From Pelagimonas sp. (GTDB lineage: Bacteria > Pseudomonadota > Alphaproteobacteria > Rhodobacterales > Rhodobacteraceae): a DNA stretch of 64,000 nucleotides. The first letter of the stretch is position 1, and the number at the start of each line of letters is the position of its first letter. A program made the translations under genes and the position numbers. The notes below the pieces were generated by a model that saw nothing but the letters and a program-made list of their open reading frames with translations, was not told the DNA's origin and did not search any database. Below are positions 45,169-54,790 of this stretch, one piece after another. The stretch spans positions 1 through 64,000 of the forward strand of contig JAOASD010000007.1 in NCBI GenBank assembly GCA_025210265.1. The letters run 5' to 3'.

Positions 45169-46731
45169 TCAGACCACCGCGGTGAGGTGCGCCGCGGATG
45201 GGGAGGTCTGAAGCGGCCAGTCAACCGTCGTGCCATTGCGGCGCAGCTCCACAAGACCACGTCCGAAATGACGGGGATGGGCCTGGATCTGCATCGCGGC
45301 CCCGTCAAAATCGACAAACTCCATCTGTGCAGAGCGATTTTCCTGCCCCAGCTCTTCGCGCAGCAGCTGCAGCGCAATGGCTTCGCCAAGGCGCAGATCC
45401 TGGTGGGTTTCTGCCGGGAAATAACCGGATCCGGCCAGACGCCCAAGCGCAAGGTTGGACACCAGCAGGTCCAGCTCTGCCCCCAGAGAAATCGGCGCGC
45501 TCACCCCGTGCCCGACAAACATGCGCCGACGCCCGCTGGTCTGCAGCATGGCCTTTAGCACTGTGCCCAGCGCCCCGGCGATCACCGCACTGGACGCGCA
45601 ATCCGCAGGGTGCAGGGCCTCGGCACGGGGGCCAAGCGGCAGAAACAGGCTGGTGTCATGGCGCTGCCGGGACCGATGTGCCCGGTTGGCGCGGCCCATC
45701 CAATCCAGCAAGTTCGGCGCCTGCCGTGACAGTTCCTCGACCGCCAGATGCAGATCCTGCCCTTGATGGCGGGCCTGTTCCTCACGCGCAAGGATCACCG
45801 TCATACGGGCCGCCGTGACCGCCGGACGAGACAGGCGGTCGCTGCGCAGCACGCCTTTGCACACGCTTTCCAGCGCGCGTTTCTCGGCCTCGGCCATCAG
45901 CGCAAACAGCCGCGCGCCCCGACGCCTCTCCGACACATCAGGCACCCCATTGGCAGGCCCAAAGGCCGGCATCAGGCCGGGGTCAAAAGCATCCCCTTCG
46001 GCCAGGCACGCCAGAGCAACCGCGTGAAAGGGCCGTGCAGCAGGCATATCGTGCACGCGCTCGGCCAGATCCATCGGTGTCCGCGGTCGCGGATAGGTCT
46101 GCGCCAGTCCCGGCAGCGCGAGCCCCGCACCGCTGTGCCGACAGGCCCAACCGATCCAATCCGACAAAGATGCACCTGCACCTGGCAGGGCCTGTGGCCC
46201 GTCAGAGGTACCCGTCACATGATCCAGCGCGAACAACACAGACAGCCCCCCGCGCCCGGACAAGGTCACACCGCTGGAAAACAAGGTTTTCAGGGTCAGC
46301 TGGCCATCTTCGTTCCAACGCGCGGCACGACGATGGCCAGCGGACCCGTCAGGCCCGGTCAGGGAGAGAGAGACGGGCCGACCGCTCACCCGCCCCGCCC
46401 CATTTTCGGGCAAAGCGCGACGATCATTCCAGGACAGGCTGCGCAATTCGCACAGCAATTCATGCAGGGTAAAGCAGTCCGTCTGGCCCGCGTTCGGCCC
46501 AGCAACGGCCACTTCGTGATGCGGGTCATCCAGGGCCTCCATCGGCACATCGGCAGACAGGGCCAGCGCGAAGAGTGCAGCCATATCCGCCGCAAGTTCT
46601 GGCCCCTTCAGTCGCAGCGACTGCGGTGTCGGCACGGGCGTTTTTGGCCCCGCTGCGCCCCCCGTGATCACCCGCAAGCCTGGCTTGCACGTGGTGCTTT
46701 TTGGCTCGGTCTGGATCGTCCCGCTGGTCAT
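45169..46731 (-). CDS. Vanadium-haloperoxidase-like protein with lost active-site residues
   Basis: A 520-residue protein with no clear signal peptide. The C-terminal third follows vanadium bromoperoxidases of algae and bacteria: VIAGALGTVLKAML, LGAELDLLVSNLALGRLAG, LRLGEAIALQLLREEL and FVDFDG, all in order. The active-site HPSYPSGH motif is replaced by HPADCASS at 374-381, so the vanadate Ser-Gly and acid-base His are gone. The vanadate-binding Arg (Arg431) is kept, but the ligating His six residues later is Tyr437. It is probably not a haloperoxidase; the role is unknown. Confidence 0.65.
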   Translation of the reverse strand: MTSGTIQTEPKSTTCKPGLRVITGGAAGPKTPVPTPQSLRLKGPELAADMAALFALALSADVPMEALDDPHHEVAVAGPNAGQTDCFTLHELLCELRSLSWNDRRALPENGAGRVSGRPVSLSLTGPDGSAGHRRAARWNEDGQLTLKTLFSSGVTLSGRGGLSVLFALDHVTGTSDGPQALPGAGASLSDWIGWACRHSGAGLALPGLAQTYPRPRTPMDLAERVHDMPAARPFHAVALACLAEGDAFDPGLMPAFGPANGVPDVSERRRGARLFALMAEAEKRALESVCKGVLRSDRLSRPAVTAARMTVILAREEQARHQGQDLHLAVEELSRQAPNLLDWMGRANRAHRSRQRHDTSLFLPLGPRAEALHPADCASSAVIAGALGTVLKAMLQTSGRRRMFVGHGVSAPISLGAELDLLVSNLALGRLAGSGYFPAETHQDLRLGEAIALQLLREELGQENRSAQMEFVDFDGAAMQIQAHPRHFGRGLVELRRNGTTVDWPLQTSPSAAHLTAVV

Positions 46732-46924
46732 GTTTCCCCCGCTTCCCCGTCAAATATCCCTGATCCGACCCGCATCTTGCGCGCATCGGATGGTGTCACA
46801 GTGACCGGCCCACGTGATTGCTCCGTGAATAAAGTGCAAATTTCGCACAAAAACGAGCGGGGGTTCCGTCGTGAAACGTCAAATATACGTCAAAAAAGGC
46901 CCGTGCCGGGGGGGCTTTCGGGGC

Positions 46925-46989
46925 GGGGCGACAGTGATACAGACCTGCAGCCCCCTATTCAGGCCGCGTTTGCGCCTGTATCACGCCCC
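46925..46989. other. Long inverted repeat between two minus-strand genes
   Basis: GGGGC, a 4-base bulge, then GTGATACAG pairs with CTGTATCAC-GCCCC across 33 bases. The 9-bp inner arm is perfect (46934-46942 / 46976-46984). It ends 4 bases before the lytic transglycosylase stop, so it may act as that gene's terminator or as an RNA structure upstream. Confidence 0.5.
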
Positions 46990-46993
46990 GGTC

Positions 46994-48256
46994 TTACAGG
47001 CCCAGCTGCCGCAGCAAACCGGCCGACGGCGCGCCTGTTACGGGCAGGCCATTCGCCGCCTCATATCCCCTGATCGCCGCTTCGGTCTTTTTGCCAAAGA
47101 CGCCATCGGCCTTGCCCGCGTCAAACCCCGCCCGGCCAAGTGCCCGTTGCAGCGATTTCCGCCCCTCCAGCGTCAGACCATAGCGGTCCGTGCCAAAGGC
47201 GGTTTTCAGCGGCCCGCCCCCATTCAGGCGATCGGCCAGATACCCCACTGCCAGCCCGTAATTTTCCGACGGGTTGTAGCGCAGGATCATGTTATAGTTG
47301 TGATAGACAAGGAAAGACGGGCGGTTTGGTCCCATCGGCATTAGCAGCGCCGCGCTGCCCTGATCCGGCAGAGCGCCGCCCCGCGCCGCGCGCAGCCCCA
47401 GCGCCCGCCAATCAGACACGGCACGGCGATTTTTGCGCCCGCTCGGCCCGTCATAGCCCTGCGGGACGCGCACCTCGAGCCCCCAGATCTGGCCACGCCG
47501 CCATCCAGCCTTTGAGATGAACCGCGCGGTGGTGGCCATCGCATCCGTGGGGTCGTCGCTCCAGATGTCGCGGCGGCCATCGCCCCGGAAATCCACAGCA
47601 TGATCCTGGAATGCGTTGGGGATCAGCTGCGTATGCCCCATCGCCCCGGCCCAGCTGCCCACCAGCTGCGCGGGACGGGCTTCGCCGGCCTCAAGAATGC
47701 GCAGGGCGTTCATCAGGTTGGCCTCAAAGAACTTACCGCGCCGCCCTTCCCAGGCCAGCGTGGAGGTCGCGGAAATCACCGGGATCTTGCCCCGCTTTGT
47801 GCCGAAATAGCTTTCCATGCCCCAGATCGACCCAAGGATATGCGGCGGCACGCCATAGCGGTCTTCGATCTGGCGCAGCATGGCCTTGTGCCGGTTGAAC
47901 AAGGGCCGCCCAAAGGCGATCTTTTCCTCAGGGGCGGTGATGGCCAGATAATCTTCGAGATTGCGTTTGAACTCGGTCTGGTTGCGATCGCGTTCCACCA
48001 CGCCCGGCAAAAACCCCTGTCCGCGAAACGCCGCGCGCAGGGTCGCATTGGAAATGCCGCGCGCCCGTGCCCGGTCTTGGAACGCTGCGACCCAGGCGTC
48101 ATAGGACGCATTGGGCTGGGGGCGCAGACCGGGGTCCGTCACCGGATCGGGGCGCGCCACGCGCGGAGTGCCCCCATTTTGTGCCCCGACACAGCCCGCC
48201 AGCGCCACATTCAGCCCGCCCGCTGCCAAAAGCCGTGCAAAATCGCGTCGTTTCAT
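46994..48256 (-). CDS. Lytic murein transglycosylase (MltB family) with PG-binding domain
   Basis: A 420-residue envelope enzyme. MKRRDFARLLAAGG with a lipobox (LAGC) makes a lipoprotein-type start. The MltB-like catalytic domain (about 55-325) shows GSIWGMESYFGTKRGKIPVI with the catalytic Glu, then AGAMGHTQLIPNAFQ and YNMILRYNPSENYGLAVGYL. A peptidoglycan_binding_1 domain closes the protein (LQRALGRAGFDAGKADGVFG). ATG 48256 is favoured by AGGA about 9 bases upstream over ATG 48262. Confidence 0.93.
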   Translation of the reverse strand: MKRRDFARLLAAGGLNVALAGCVGAQNGGTPRVARPDPVTDPGLRPQPNASYDAWVAAFQDRARARGISNATLRAAFRGQGFLPGVVERDRNQTEFKRNLEDYLAITAPEEKIAFGRPLFNRHKAMLRQIEDRYGVPPHILGSIWGMESYFGTKRGKIPVISATSTLAWEGRRGKFFEANLMNALRILEAGEARPAQLVGSWAGAMGHTQLIPNAFQDHAVDFRGDGRRDIWSDDPTDAMATTARFISKAGWRRGQIWGLEVRVPQGYDGPSGRKNRRAVSDWRALGLRAARGGALPDQGSAALLMPMGPNRPSFLVYHNYNMILRYNPSENYGLAVGYLADRLNGGGPLKTAFGTDRYGLTLEGRKSLQRALGRAGFDAGKADGVFGKKTEAAIRGYEAANGLPVTGAPSAGLLRQLGL

Positions 48257-48457
48257 ACCCATATCCTGCCCCTTGGCTTACCTCTTACCCTGCGCCTGCG
48301 CGGCGCTTTTGACGCAGCCTAGCGCGTTCCCACCCCCACCGAAAGTCAGAGAAACCGGAACGGCGAGAAACCACCGCAAGCTCCGCTGGCACGGCCACAC
48401 AACCCAAGGTAGTTGACCGCCGCCCCGTTTTCTGCGACAATACCGCACAGGAGGCCC

Positions 48458-48688
48458 ATGATCGTGTTACGGACGGGTTTGTTTCTTTTTGGTCTGACGC
48501 TTGGGTTTGCCGCGTTCCGGCTGGCCGAAACCCTGATGGGCACGGCCATCCAGCAGGGCGATACCCGTGCGACCGTGGTGGTGTTTTTCCTTGGCGCAGT
48601 GCTTGTTCTGGCGGCGCTGCTCAGCCTGCGTCTGGCCGTGCGGCGTGCCCCCGAACAGGAGGGTGCCGAAACCGGGCCTGCCTCTTGA
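48458..48688 (+). CDS. Small two-helix membrane protein
   Basis: A 76-residue protein with two hydrophobic helices (about 3-22 and 34-56; VVVFFLGAVLVLAALLSLRL) and a charged tail (RRAPEQEGAETG). ATG 48458 has AGGAGG 5 bases upstream, which supports a real gene. No family recognised. It stands 108 bases before the kinase gene. Confidence 0.65.
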   Translation: MIVLRTGLFLFGLTLGFAAFRLAETLMGTAIQQGDTRATVVVFFLGAVLVLAALLSLRLAVRRAPEQEGAETGPAS

Positions 48689-48796
48689 TCTACTGACCCT
48701 TTGCCAAAGATTCACGTGAAGCCGCGCTTTGGGGATGCCCCCGGCGCAGGATCTGCCGTAAAACCCCATCCAGCGTCACAGCAGCAGGGAAAGCAC

Positions 48797-49675
48797 ATGA
48801 TCACGCCGGATTGGATTGCCGCCGATTGGGGACAGAGCCAGCTACAGGTCTGGGCAATTCAGGGCACCGACACCGTTCTAGCGTCAGCAAGCACCCCCCT
48901 GACACCGGGGCACAGCGATCTGTCTGCAATGTGGACACTGATTGCGGATTGGGCCACACTGGCCAGCCCTGCCCCCGTTTTGCTTAGCGGCTATGACGGG
49001 ACGGACATGAAACCGCTGAGTGTGCCCTGCCCTCCACCCAGCGCGGCGCAGGCGCATACCGCAGACCTTCCGCCCCACCCGCTACAGATGTTGCCAGATG
49101 TCATACAGGACAGCCCTCTGGATCGGCTGGGCTCTGCGCTGATCCGGGTCACAGGGTTTCTGGCGCAAGAGCCCGATTTCGAGGGCATCCTATGCCTGCC
49201 CGGCGCGCTGACCCGCTGGGTGCATCTCAGCGCCGGGGAAATCGTGTCGTTCCGCAGCTTTGTGGCTGGCGATCTGATCGCCGCGCTGACGCAAATGCCC
49301 GGCCTGCCCCCTATGCCGCAAGACCCGGACACCGATCCAGATCAGCCCAACCTGCTGGAGGCCGTGCGCGATGGCATGGCCAAACCTGCGCTGCTGGCCG
49401 CCCGCCTTGCCGGGATCAGCGCCGAACACAGCCTGAACCACAGCGCGCAGGCCCCGCAGCGCGCCCGGCTTACCGGGTTGGTGATCGGGGCGGAACTGTC
49501 TGCGGCACGGGCCTATTGGCTGGGGCAGGATGTGGCGGTTGTGCAAGAGGGGCATGATCCGCTGGCCCCGGCCTATCTGGCCGCGCTGCGCGATCAATCC
49601 GCCATGGCCCGCCCTGTTGACGGTCAGGTGCTGGCCCTGCGCGGGCTGTGCGCCACCCGCAATGCGGCCTCCTGA
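48797..49675 (+). CDS. 2-dehydro-3-deoxygalactonokinase (DgoK family)
   Basis: A 292-residue DgoK-family sugar-acid kinase. The N-terminal nucleotide loop IAADWGQSQLQVWAI, the middle block CLPGALTRWVHLSAGEIVSF and TSF-type FRSFVAGDLIAALT are family features, and VIGAELSAARAYW is near the C-terminus. It would phosphorylate KDGal in the De Ley-Doudoroff pathway. No dgoA/dgoD is beside it, so pathway context is missing. GGGAAA precedes the ATG. Confidence 0.82.
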   Translation: MITPDWIAADWGQSQLQVWAIQGTDTVLASASTPLTPGHSDLSAMWTLIADWATLASPAPVLLSGYDGTDMKPLSVPCPPPSAAQAHTADLPPHPLQMLPDVIQDSPLDRLGSALIRVTGFLAQEPDFEGILCLPGALTRWVHLSAGEIVSFRSFVAGDLIAALTQMPGLPPMPQDPDTDPDQPNLLEAVRDGMAKPALLAARLAGISAEHSLNHSAQAPQRARLTGLVIGAELSAARAYWLGQDVAVVQEGHDPLAPAYLAALRDQSAMARPVDGQVLALRGLCATRNAAS

Positions 49676-49762
49676 CCTGCTGTTCACAGTTGTCCCGGCC
49701 CGCCTGTCTCTGTAATCACTTGGTCCAGCCTTTCCTGTCACCGCACAAGAGACCCCCGCCGC

Positions 49763-50371
49763 GTGCTTGATCAGCAGAACAAGAAATCGGACCATCTGGC
49801 CCAGATCCTGTCAGAGCGCATCCTGCGCGGCGCCCCCGCCCCGGATGAAAAGCTGCGGCAGGATGCGGTGGCACGGGAATTTGGCGTCAGCCAGGTCACA
49901 GTGCGCGAGGCCTTTCTGCAATTGGTATCGCAGGGTCTGGCGATCAGCCTGCCGCGCCGGGGGTTTTGCGTCGCGCCACTGGATCAGGGCGCGATTGACG
50001 AATTGCAGGTCATGCGCCTGGCGCTGGAGCCGGTCGCGCTGCAACATTCCGTGCCGCGCCTGACCCCGCCCCAGATCACCCAGATCGAAGCCCTGCATGA
50101 CGCCTGTGACGCCGCCGAAACCGCCACAGCCTGGGAAGAGCACAATCGCGCTTTTCACAACGCCATCATTGCTGGCTGCGCCATGCCCCGGCTGATCGCC
50201 GAAATCGCCAATCTGCAATTGCTGAACGGGCGGCATTTTCACAGCCGTCAGGCTGTGCGCTGGCGCAAACGGGCCGACCCGGATCATGCCGCCATCCTGT
50301 CCGCCATTCGCGACCGCGATGCGGACCGCGCCCGCAGTGTGATGAAACGCCATCTGACGCGGCATTTCTAG
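49763..50371 (+). CDS. GntR-family regulator, candidate BioR
   Basis: A 202-residue FCD-type GntR regulator. The winged helix is at about 10-70 (KLRQDAVAREFGVSQVTVRE, SLPRRGFCVAPL) and the FCD effector domain at about 80-195 (EEHNRAFHNAIIAGC). It converges on the bio operon (13 bases between stops) and follows the DgoK-like gene. In Rhodobacterales the BioR repressor is a GntR protein near bioBFDAGC, so BioR is plausible; regulation of the DgoK-like gene is the alternative. Starts at GTG 49763. Confidence 0.8.
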   Translation: MLDQQNKKSDHLAQILSERILRGAPAPDEKLRQDAVAREFGVSQVTVREAFLQLVSQGLAISLPRRGFCVAPLDQGAIDELQVMRLALEPVALQHSVPRLTPPQITQIEALHDACDAAETATAWEEHNRAFHNAIIAGCAMPRLIAEIANLQLLNGRHFHSRQAVRWRKRADPDHAAILSAIRDRDADRARSVMKRHLTRHF

Positions 50372-50384
50372 ATTTCTGACGCGT

Positions 50385-51143
50385 TTAACCCGGTTTCTGC
50401 GCCACCAGCCAGATCGGGTGATAGGTCAGGCTGACCCCCTTTTCCGACCCGAACTGCGCACGATACGCATCGGAAAACCGCGCAAGGCGGGATTTGGTCC
50501 AGGGGGCTTGTGCCCGACCATTCACTCCGGTGCGGCGCAGATGCTGCAACACATGTTTGGGGGTGTTGAACCATTGCACGTGATGCGCTGCCGCGCAGCT
50601 GATCACCGTAACATCTGCGGGCAATTTGGCCGCCAAGGCCTGTGCCGTGCACAACCCAGGGGCCTGCGCGCCCGACCCCAGCGCCGCCAGTTCGCGATAC
50701 TGATCCGGGCCAAAGCCCGAAATCGCCAGCCAGCCCCCCGGCGCAAGCGCCTCTGCTGCCCGAGCCACCAGCGCGGCGGGATCGGCCAGCCATTGCACCA
50801 TCGAGGCCGAGGCGATCAGATCAGGGGCCTCGGGCCAGGCAATCTGCTCTGCTGGGCCGGGCAGGAATTCGGCCCCCAGTTGATCCGCCAAGACCTGCGA
50901 TTGCAGAGTCAAATCGTTCAGGACCAGACGGTCCGAGCTATAGGTTTCCGTCAGAAGACGGGTCAGATGGCCAGTGCCGCAGCCCAGCTCCAGCACGGTT
51001 TTGAAGTGACTGGGCGCTCCGGCCTGCTGCAACGCCTCGATCAGCCGCGCGGCAATGCGCGCCTGCTGGCCCGAGGCCGCGTCATAGCTGTCAAAGCTGC
51101 GGCTGAAGCTGCGCTGCACGCGATCCAAACCTGACTGGGTCAT
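50385..51143 (-). CDS. bioC: Malonyl-ACP O-methyltransferase BioC
   Basis: A 252-residue SAM methyltransferase that caps malonyl-ACP so that fatty-acid synthesis can build pimeloyl-ACP. Motif I is VLELGCGTGHLTRLL near residue 50, and ASASMVQWLADPAALVARA is the family-like central block. ATG 51143 overlaps the bioG stop by ATGA, in line with the rest of this operon; an earlier ATG at 51152 exists. It is the last gene of bioBFDAGC. Confidence 0.9.
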   Translation of the reverse strand: MTQSGLDRVQRSFSRSFDSYDAASGQQARIAARLIEALQQAGAPSHFKTVLELGCGTGHLTRLLTETYSSDRLVLNDLTLQSQVLADQLGAEFLPGPAEQIAWPEAPDLIASASMVQWLADPAALVARAAEALAPGGWLAISGFGPDQYRELAALGSGAQAPGLCTAQALAAKLPADVTVISCAAAHHVQWFNTPKHVLQHLRRTGVNGRAQAPWTKSRLARFSDAYRAQFGSEKGVSLTYHPIWLVAQKPG

Positions 51144-51760
51144 GCGAACCATTGATCCCAGCTTTGACCAGTGCGAAACGGCACATGAGGGGCGTTGACA
51201 GGGCGGATCACCTGCCCCTGATCCGCCCAGGCCGCGTTCTGCGCAGCGCCCGGAATGATCCTGTCGCGCGATGGGATCCAGATGCGGTCAAACGCGGTCT
51301 GCGGTGCAGACCCACGCGCAGCGATAGTGCGTAGTTCGGCCTGACGGGCAGGAATGTCGATCTGAGGGGCCGCCACGGGCAGGCCTGCGCGGCGGCAGAA
51401 ATTGGCAAAGCTGGTGTCTGTCAGGCCAGCTGCGGTGGCCTCGACCAGCTCCGGCGCGATGCCCCGGTCGGCATCTGCGGGGTGCAACGTCCCGGCCACA
51501 GACACTTTTTGCGCCGGTTCCACCCCGTGCTGCGCCATCCAATGCGCCGCCGAGGCCACACCAAAGGAGAACGCCAGCAGCCTCAGGCGCTCATAGCCAG
51601 CGATCTCGGGCAGCGGGTCGTCCAGCGTGGTGAAATCCTCGACCACCAGCACATCACCCGCGCTTCTCAGCCCCTGAAACGGGACAGCGCCCAGCGCCCA
51701 GCCGGCAAAGACAAGGGTCAGCTCCCCCTGCCCGGTCTGACCCAGCCAATGGCGTTTCAT
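51140..51760 (-). CDS. bioG: Pimeloyl-ACP methyl ester esterase BioG
   Basis: A 206-residue alpha/beta-hydrolase of the DUF452/BioG type, which removes the methyl cap from pimeloyl-ACP methyl ester. The oxyanion region is LVFAGWALGAVPF and the nucleophile is in LLAFSFGVASA (Ser of FSFGV). A late His in NAPHVPF is the likely third catalytic residue. Overlaps bioA and bioC by 4 bases each. Confidence 0.88.
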   Translation of the reverse strand: MKRHWLGQTGQGELTLVFAGWALGAVPFQGLRSAGDVLVVEDFTTLDDPLPEIAGYERLRLLAFSFGVASAAHWMAQHGVEPAQKVSVAGTLHPADADRGIAPELVEATAAGLTDTSFANFCRRAGLPVAAPQIDIPARQAELRTIAARGSAPQTAFDRIWIPSRDRIIPGAAQNAAWADQGQVIRPVNAPHVPFRTGQSWDQWFA

Positions 51761-53043
51761 CCCGCACCTCCGGCAAGGGCGACCATGGCCGATGTGACCT
51801 GGCTCAGCTCGTCGGGGGAAATCACGAAGGGCGGCATCGTATAGATATTGTGGTTGAACGGGCGCAGCCAGACGCCGGTTTCGGGGGCAAGGCGATGGGC
51901 GATCTCGGGGTCCACCACCTCTTTCATTTCGATCACACCGATGGCGCCCAGCACGCGCACTTCGGCCACACCGGGCAGATCGCGGGCGGGGGCCAGTTCA
52001 CGGGCCATCTGCGCCTCGATCATCGCGGTCTGGGCCTGCCAGTCGCCCTGCGCCAGCAAGCCCAGGCTGGCCGCGCCAGCCGCGCAGGCCAGCGGGTTGG
52101 CCATATAGGTCGGACCGTGCATCATCACCCCAGCCGCGCTGTTGCCAATGCCCTGCGCCACGTCTTCGGTCGCCACGGTCGCGGCAAAGGAGATATGCCC
52201 GCCAGTCAACGCTTTTCCAAGGCAGAGGATATCCGGCACCACGCCCGCATGATCCATGGCAAACAGTTTACCGGTGCGGCCAAACCCCGTGGCGATCTCA
52301 TCAAAGATCAACAGGATACCATGTTGATCGCACAGCGCCCGCGCGCCGCGCAGATAGTCCGGATGATAGAAATACATCCCCCCCGCGCCCTGTACGATGG
52401 GTTCCAGGATCAGCGCGGCGATGCTGTCGCTCTTTTCCTCCAGCAGCTGTGCCAGCGCGCCCAGCCCGTTTTCCACCGGATCGTTGGGCCAGTCCTCGCC
52501 AAAGCGCACGTCGGGGCGCGGCAGGAAGTGCTGGATCGACAGCGCGCCACTGAACAGCCCGTGCATCCCGTTGACCGGATCGCAGACGCTCATCGCTTTC
52601 CACGTGTCGCCGTGATAGCCGCCGCGAATGGTGGCAAATTCGAACCGCCCGGTGCGGCCCATGGCCATCTGGTACTGCACCGCCATTTTCAGCGCGACCT
52701 CGATCGAAACCGAGCCACTGTCGCAATAGAAAATCCGGTCCATGCCATCCGGCAGCAGGTTGATCATCTGCTGCCCCAGCGCCACGGCAGGTTCGTGGGT
52801 CAGCCCGCCAAACATCACATGAGGCAGCGTTTCCAGCTGCCGCGCCATCGCACCCGTGATTGCCGGGTGCCGGTGACCATGGATCGCACACCACCAGGAG
52901 GACATGCCGTCGATCATCTTGCCGCCATCTTCGCGGGTCAGCCAGACGCCCTCGGCCCCGGTGATCAGATGCATCGGGCCGGGGTTCAGCACATTGGTAT
53001 AAGGATGCCAGAGATGGCGGGCGTCAAATTCCAGAGGTGTCAC
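51757..53043 (-). CDS. bioA: Adenosylmethionine-8-amino-7-oxononanoate aminotransferase BioA
   Basis: A 428-residue PLP enzyme making DAPA with SAM as amino donor. SSWWCAIHGHRHPAI near residue 50, the FDEIATGFGRTG Asp and the PLP lysine in CLGKALTGGHISFAA fit BioA. The start is GTG 53043, overlapping bioD by 4 bases. Confidence 0.95.
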   Translation of the reverse strand: MTPLEFDARHLWHPYTNVLNPGPMHLITGAEGVWLTREDGGKMIDGMSSWWCAIHGHRHPAITGAMARQLETLPHVMFGGLTHEPAVALGQQMINLLPDGMDRIFYCDSGSVSIEVALKMAVQYQMAMGRTGRFEFATIRGGYHGDTWKAMSVCDPVNGMHGLFSGALSIQHFLPRPDVRFGEDWPNDPVENGLGALAQLLEEKSDSIAALILEPIVQGAGGMYFYHPDYLRGARALCDQHGILLIFDEIATGFGRTGKLFAMDHAGVVPDILCLGKALTGGHISFAATVATEDVAQGIGNSAAGVMMHGPTYMANPLACAAGAASLGLLAQGDWQAQTAMIEAQMARELAPARDLPGVAEVRVLGAIGVIEMKEVVDPEIAHRLAPETGVWLRPFNHNIYTMPPFVISPDELSQVTSAMVALAGGAG

Positions 53044-53660
53044 AGGGCGCTCCGAATTGCGTCGATGTCGATGGCTTTGAACGCCTCGGCCAGGCTGTCC
53101 CGGTTCAGGTCGGGAATCATCGGCAGGCGGCCAAGATGGCGGATATCACACATCTGGGCGATGGTCTCTTCGACATCAGGTTCCGCGTCGCCGACAAAAG
53201 CCACGCCGATCACGTTGCAGCCTGCATTGCGCAACGCCATCAGCGACAGGGTTGTGTGGTTGATCGTACCCAGTTTGGTGCGCGCAACCAGCACAACGGG
53301 CGCGCCCCAGCGCGGGAACATATCCAGAAAGAAATGCTGGCGGTTGAGCGGCACCATCAGCCCCCCGGCCCCTTCAACCACCAGCGGACCATCGACCTGC
53401 GGCAGGGCCAGCTGATCTAGGTCGATCTCCACCCCCTCATCCTCGGCCGACAGATGCGGAGAGGCCGGGCGCTGCAGCAAATACGCCTCTGGCAAGGTCT
53501 GAGCCCCGCTCAGCGCCTGTACGGTCTTGCTGTCCGTGCCGCCCTCGGTGCCCGATTGCACGGGCTTCCAATAGCGCGCGCCCAGCGCGGCGGTGAGGCC
53601 CGCGGCAAAGATGGTCTTGCCGATATCGGTATCGGTGCCTGCAACGATGACGGCGCTCAT
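53040..53660 (-). CDS. bioD: ATP-dependent dethiobiotin synthetase BioD
   Basis: A 206-residue P-loop enzyme that closes the ureido ring of DAPA. The P-loop variant is IVAGTDTDIGKTIFAAGL and the substrate-side block is YWKPVQSGTEGG; VVEGAGGLMVPLNRQ is the conserved central motif. Overlaps bioF by 4 bases. Confidence 0.95.
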   Translation of the reverse strand: MSAVIVAGTDTDIGKTIFAAGLTAALGARYWKPVQSGTEGGTDSKTVQALSGAQTLPEAYLLQRPASPHLSAEDEGVEIDLDQLALPQVDGPLVVEGAGGLMVPLNRQHFFLDMFPRWGAPVVLVARTKLGTINHTTLSLMALRNAGCNVIGVAFVGDAEPDVEETIAQMCDIRHLGRLPMIPDLNRDSLAEAFKAIDIDAIRSAL

Positions 53661-54790
53661 GGGGTCTCCTGCAATTGCTGGTTTAGAGTTTCGAACAGGT
53701 CGGTGATCTGCGCATGGCTGACATTGCCTGTGATCGAAAGGCGCAGCCGCGACTGGCCGCGCGGCACGGTGGGCGGGCGGATGCCCCGCACGTCAAAGCC
53801 ATTGTCCTGAAGCGCCTGCGCATGGCGCATGGTGCGGTCATCAGCACCCAGAATGACCGGGATGATCTGGCTTTGCAGGATCGTGCCGGGGATGGTCAGG
53901 CGGCGCGCTTCGGCATGGGCGTGCTGGATGCGGGATTGGGCGGCCTCGACCAGCGCGGGCCTGTCCTGCAACGCCTTAAGCGCGGCGCGCACGATGGCGG
54001 CAGCAAAGGGCGCAGGTGCAGTGGCAAAGATAAAGGGACGCGCGCGATTGATCAGCGTGTCGATCATCACCTTGTCCCCCAACACAATCCCGCCCGAAGC
54101 CCCCAGCCCCTTGCCGCAAGTATGTAGGCTCAGGACATCGCAGGGCAAATCATGGGCAAAGCCCGCACCGCGCGGACCAAATACGCCCGTAGCGTGAGCC
54201 TCATCCACCACAAGGATGGCGTCCTGTTCCGCGGCAAGCTGGGCAAAGTCGGCCAGCGGTGGGACATCGCCCTCCATGGAATAAACGCTTTCGACGGCGA
54301 TCCAGACCTGCCCGGTGCCGCCAGCATCGCGCCAGTCGCGCAGCGCAGCACGGGCCGCATCGGGATCGTTATGCGCAAAGGCGCGGGTCTGACCACGCCC
54401 GATGCGCATCCCTTCATGGGCACTGGCATGGACCAGCTCATCATGCAGAATCAGGTCTTCGGCAGCGGGCAGCGTGGAAAACAGCGCCTGATTGGCCTGA
54501 AAGCCCCCACCCATATATAGCGCCGCCTCGGCCCCGAAAAACGCGGCGGCCTCTGCCTCCAGCGCCTCATGTTCGGGGTGATTGCCGCGCAGCAGGCGCG
54601 ACCCGCCCGATCCCAGCGGCACGCCGCGCGCCAATGCCTCTTGTGCAGCGAGGGTCAGAACCCCGGATTCCGCCAGCCCCAGATAGTCATTGGAGGCAAA
54701 ATCCAGACCCGCACGCGGCAACAAGGCCCGGTGTCGATGCCGGGCCTTCAAGGTTTGTAACAGGGAAGTCAGCCGATCGGCAGCCTTCAT
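53657..54790 (-). CDS. bioF: 8-amino-7-oxononanoate synthase BioF
   Basis: A 377-residue PLP enzyme that joins pimeloyl-ACP and alanine. [43 protein letters not shown] and [13 protein letters not shown] (PLP Lys) are in the expected order. It overlaps bioB by ATGA, so translation is coupled. Confidence 0.95.
   Translation of the reverse strand: MKAADRLTSLLQTLKARHRHRALLPRAGLDFASNDYLGLAESGVLTLAAQEALARGVPLGSGGSRLLRGNHPEHEALEAEAAAFFGAEAALYMGGGFQANQALFSTLPAAEDLILHDELVHASAHEGMRIGRGQTRAFAHNDPDAARAALRDWRDAGGTGQVWIAVESVYSMEGDVPPLADFAQLAAEQDAILVVDEAHATGVFGPRGAGFAHDLPCDVLSLHTCGKGLGASGGIVLGDKVMIDTLINRARPFIFATAPAPFAAAIVRAALKALQDRPALVEAAQSRIQHAHAEARRLTIPGTILQSQIIPVILGADDRTMRHAQALQDNGFDVRGIRPPTVPRGQSRLRLSITGNVSHAQITDLFETLNQQLQETP

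Noticed and set aside
49763-50371. GntR gene as regulator of nagA
   Set aside because: It is 27 kb from nagA and lies between the DgoK-like gene and the bio operon; nothing links it to GlcNAc.
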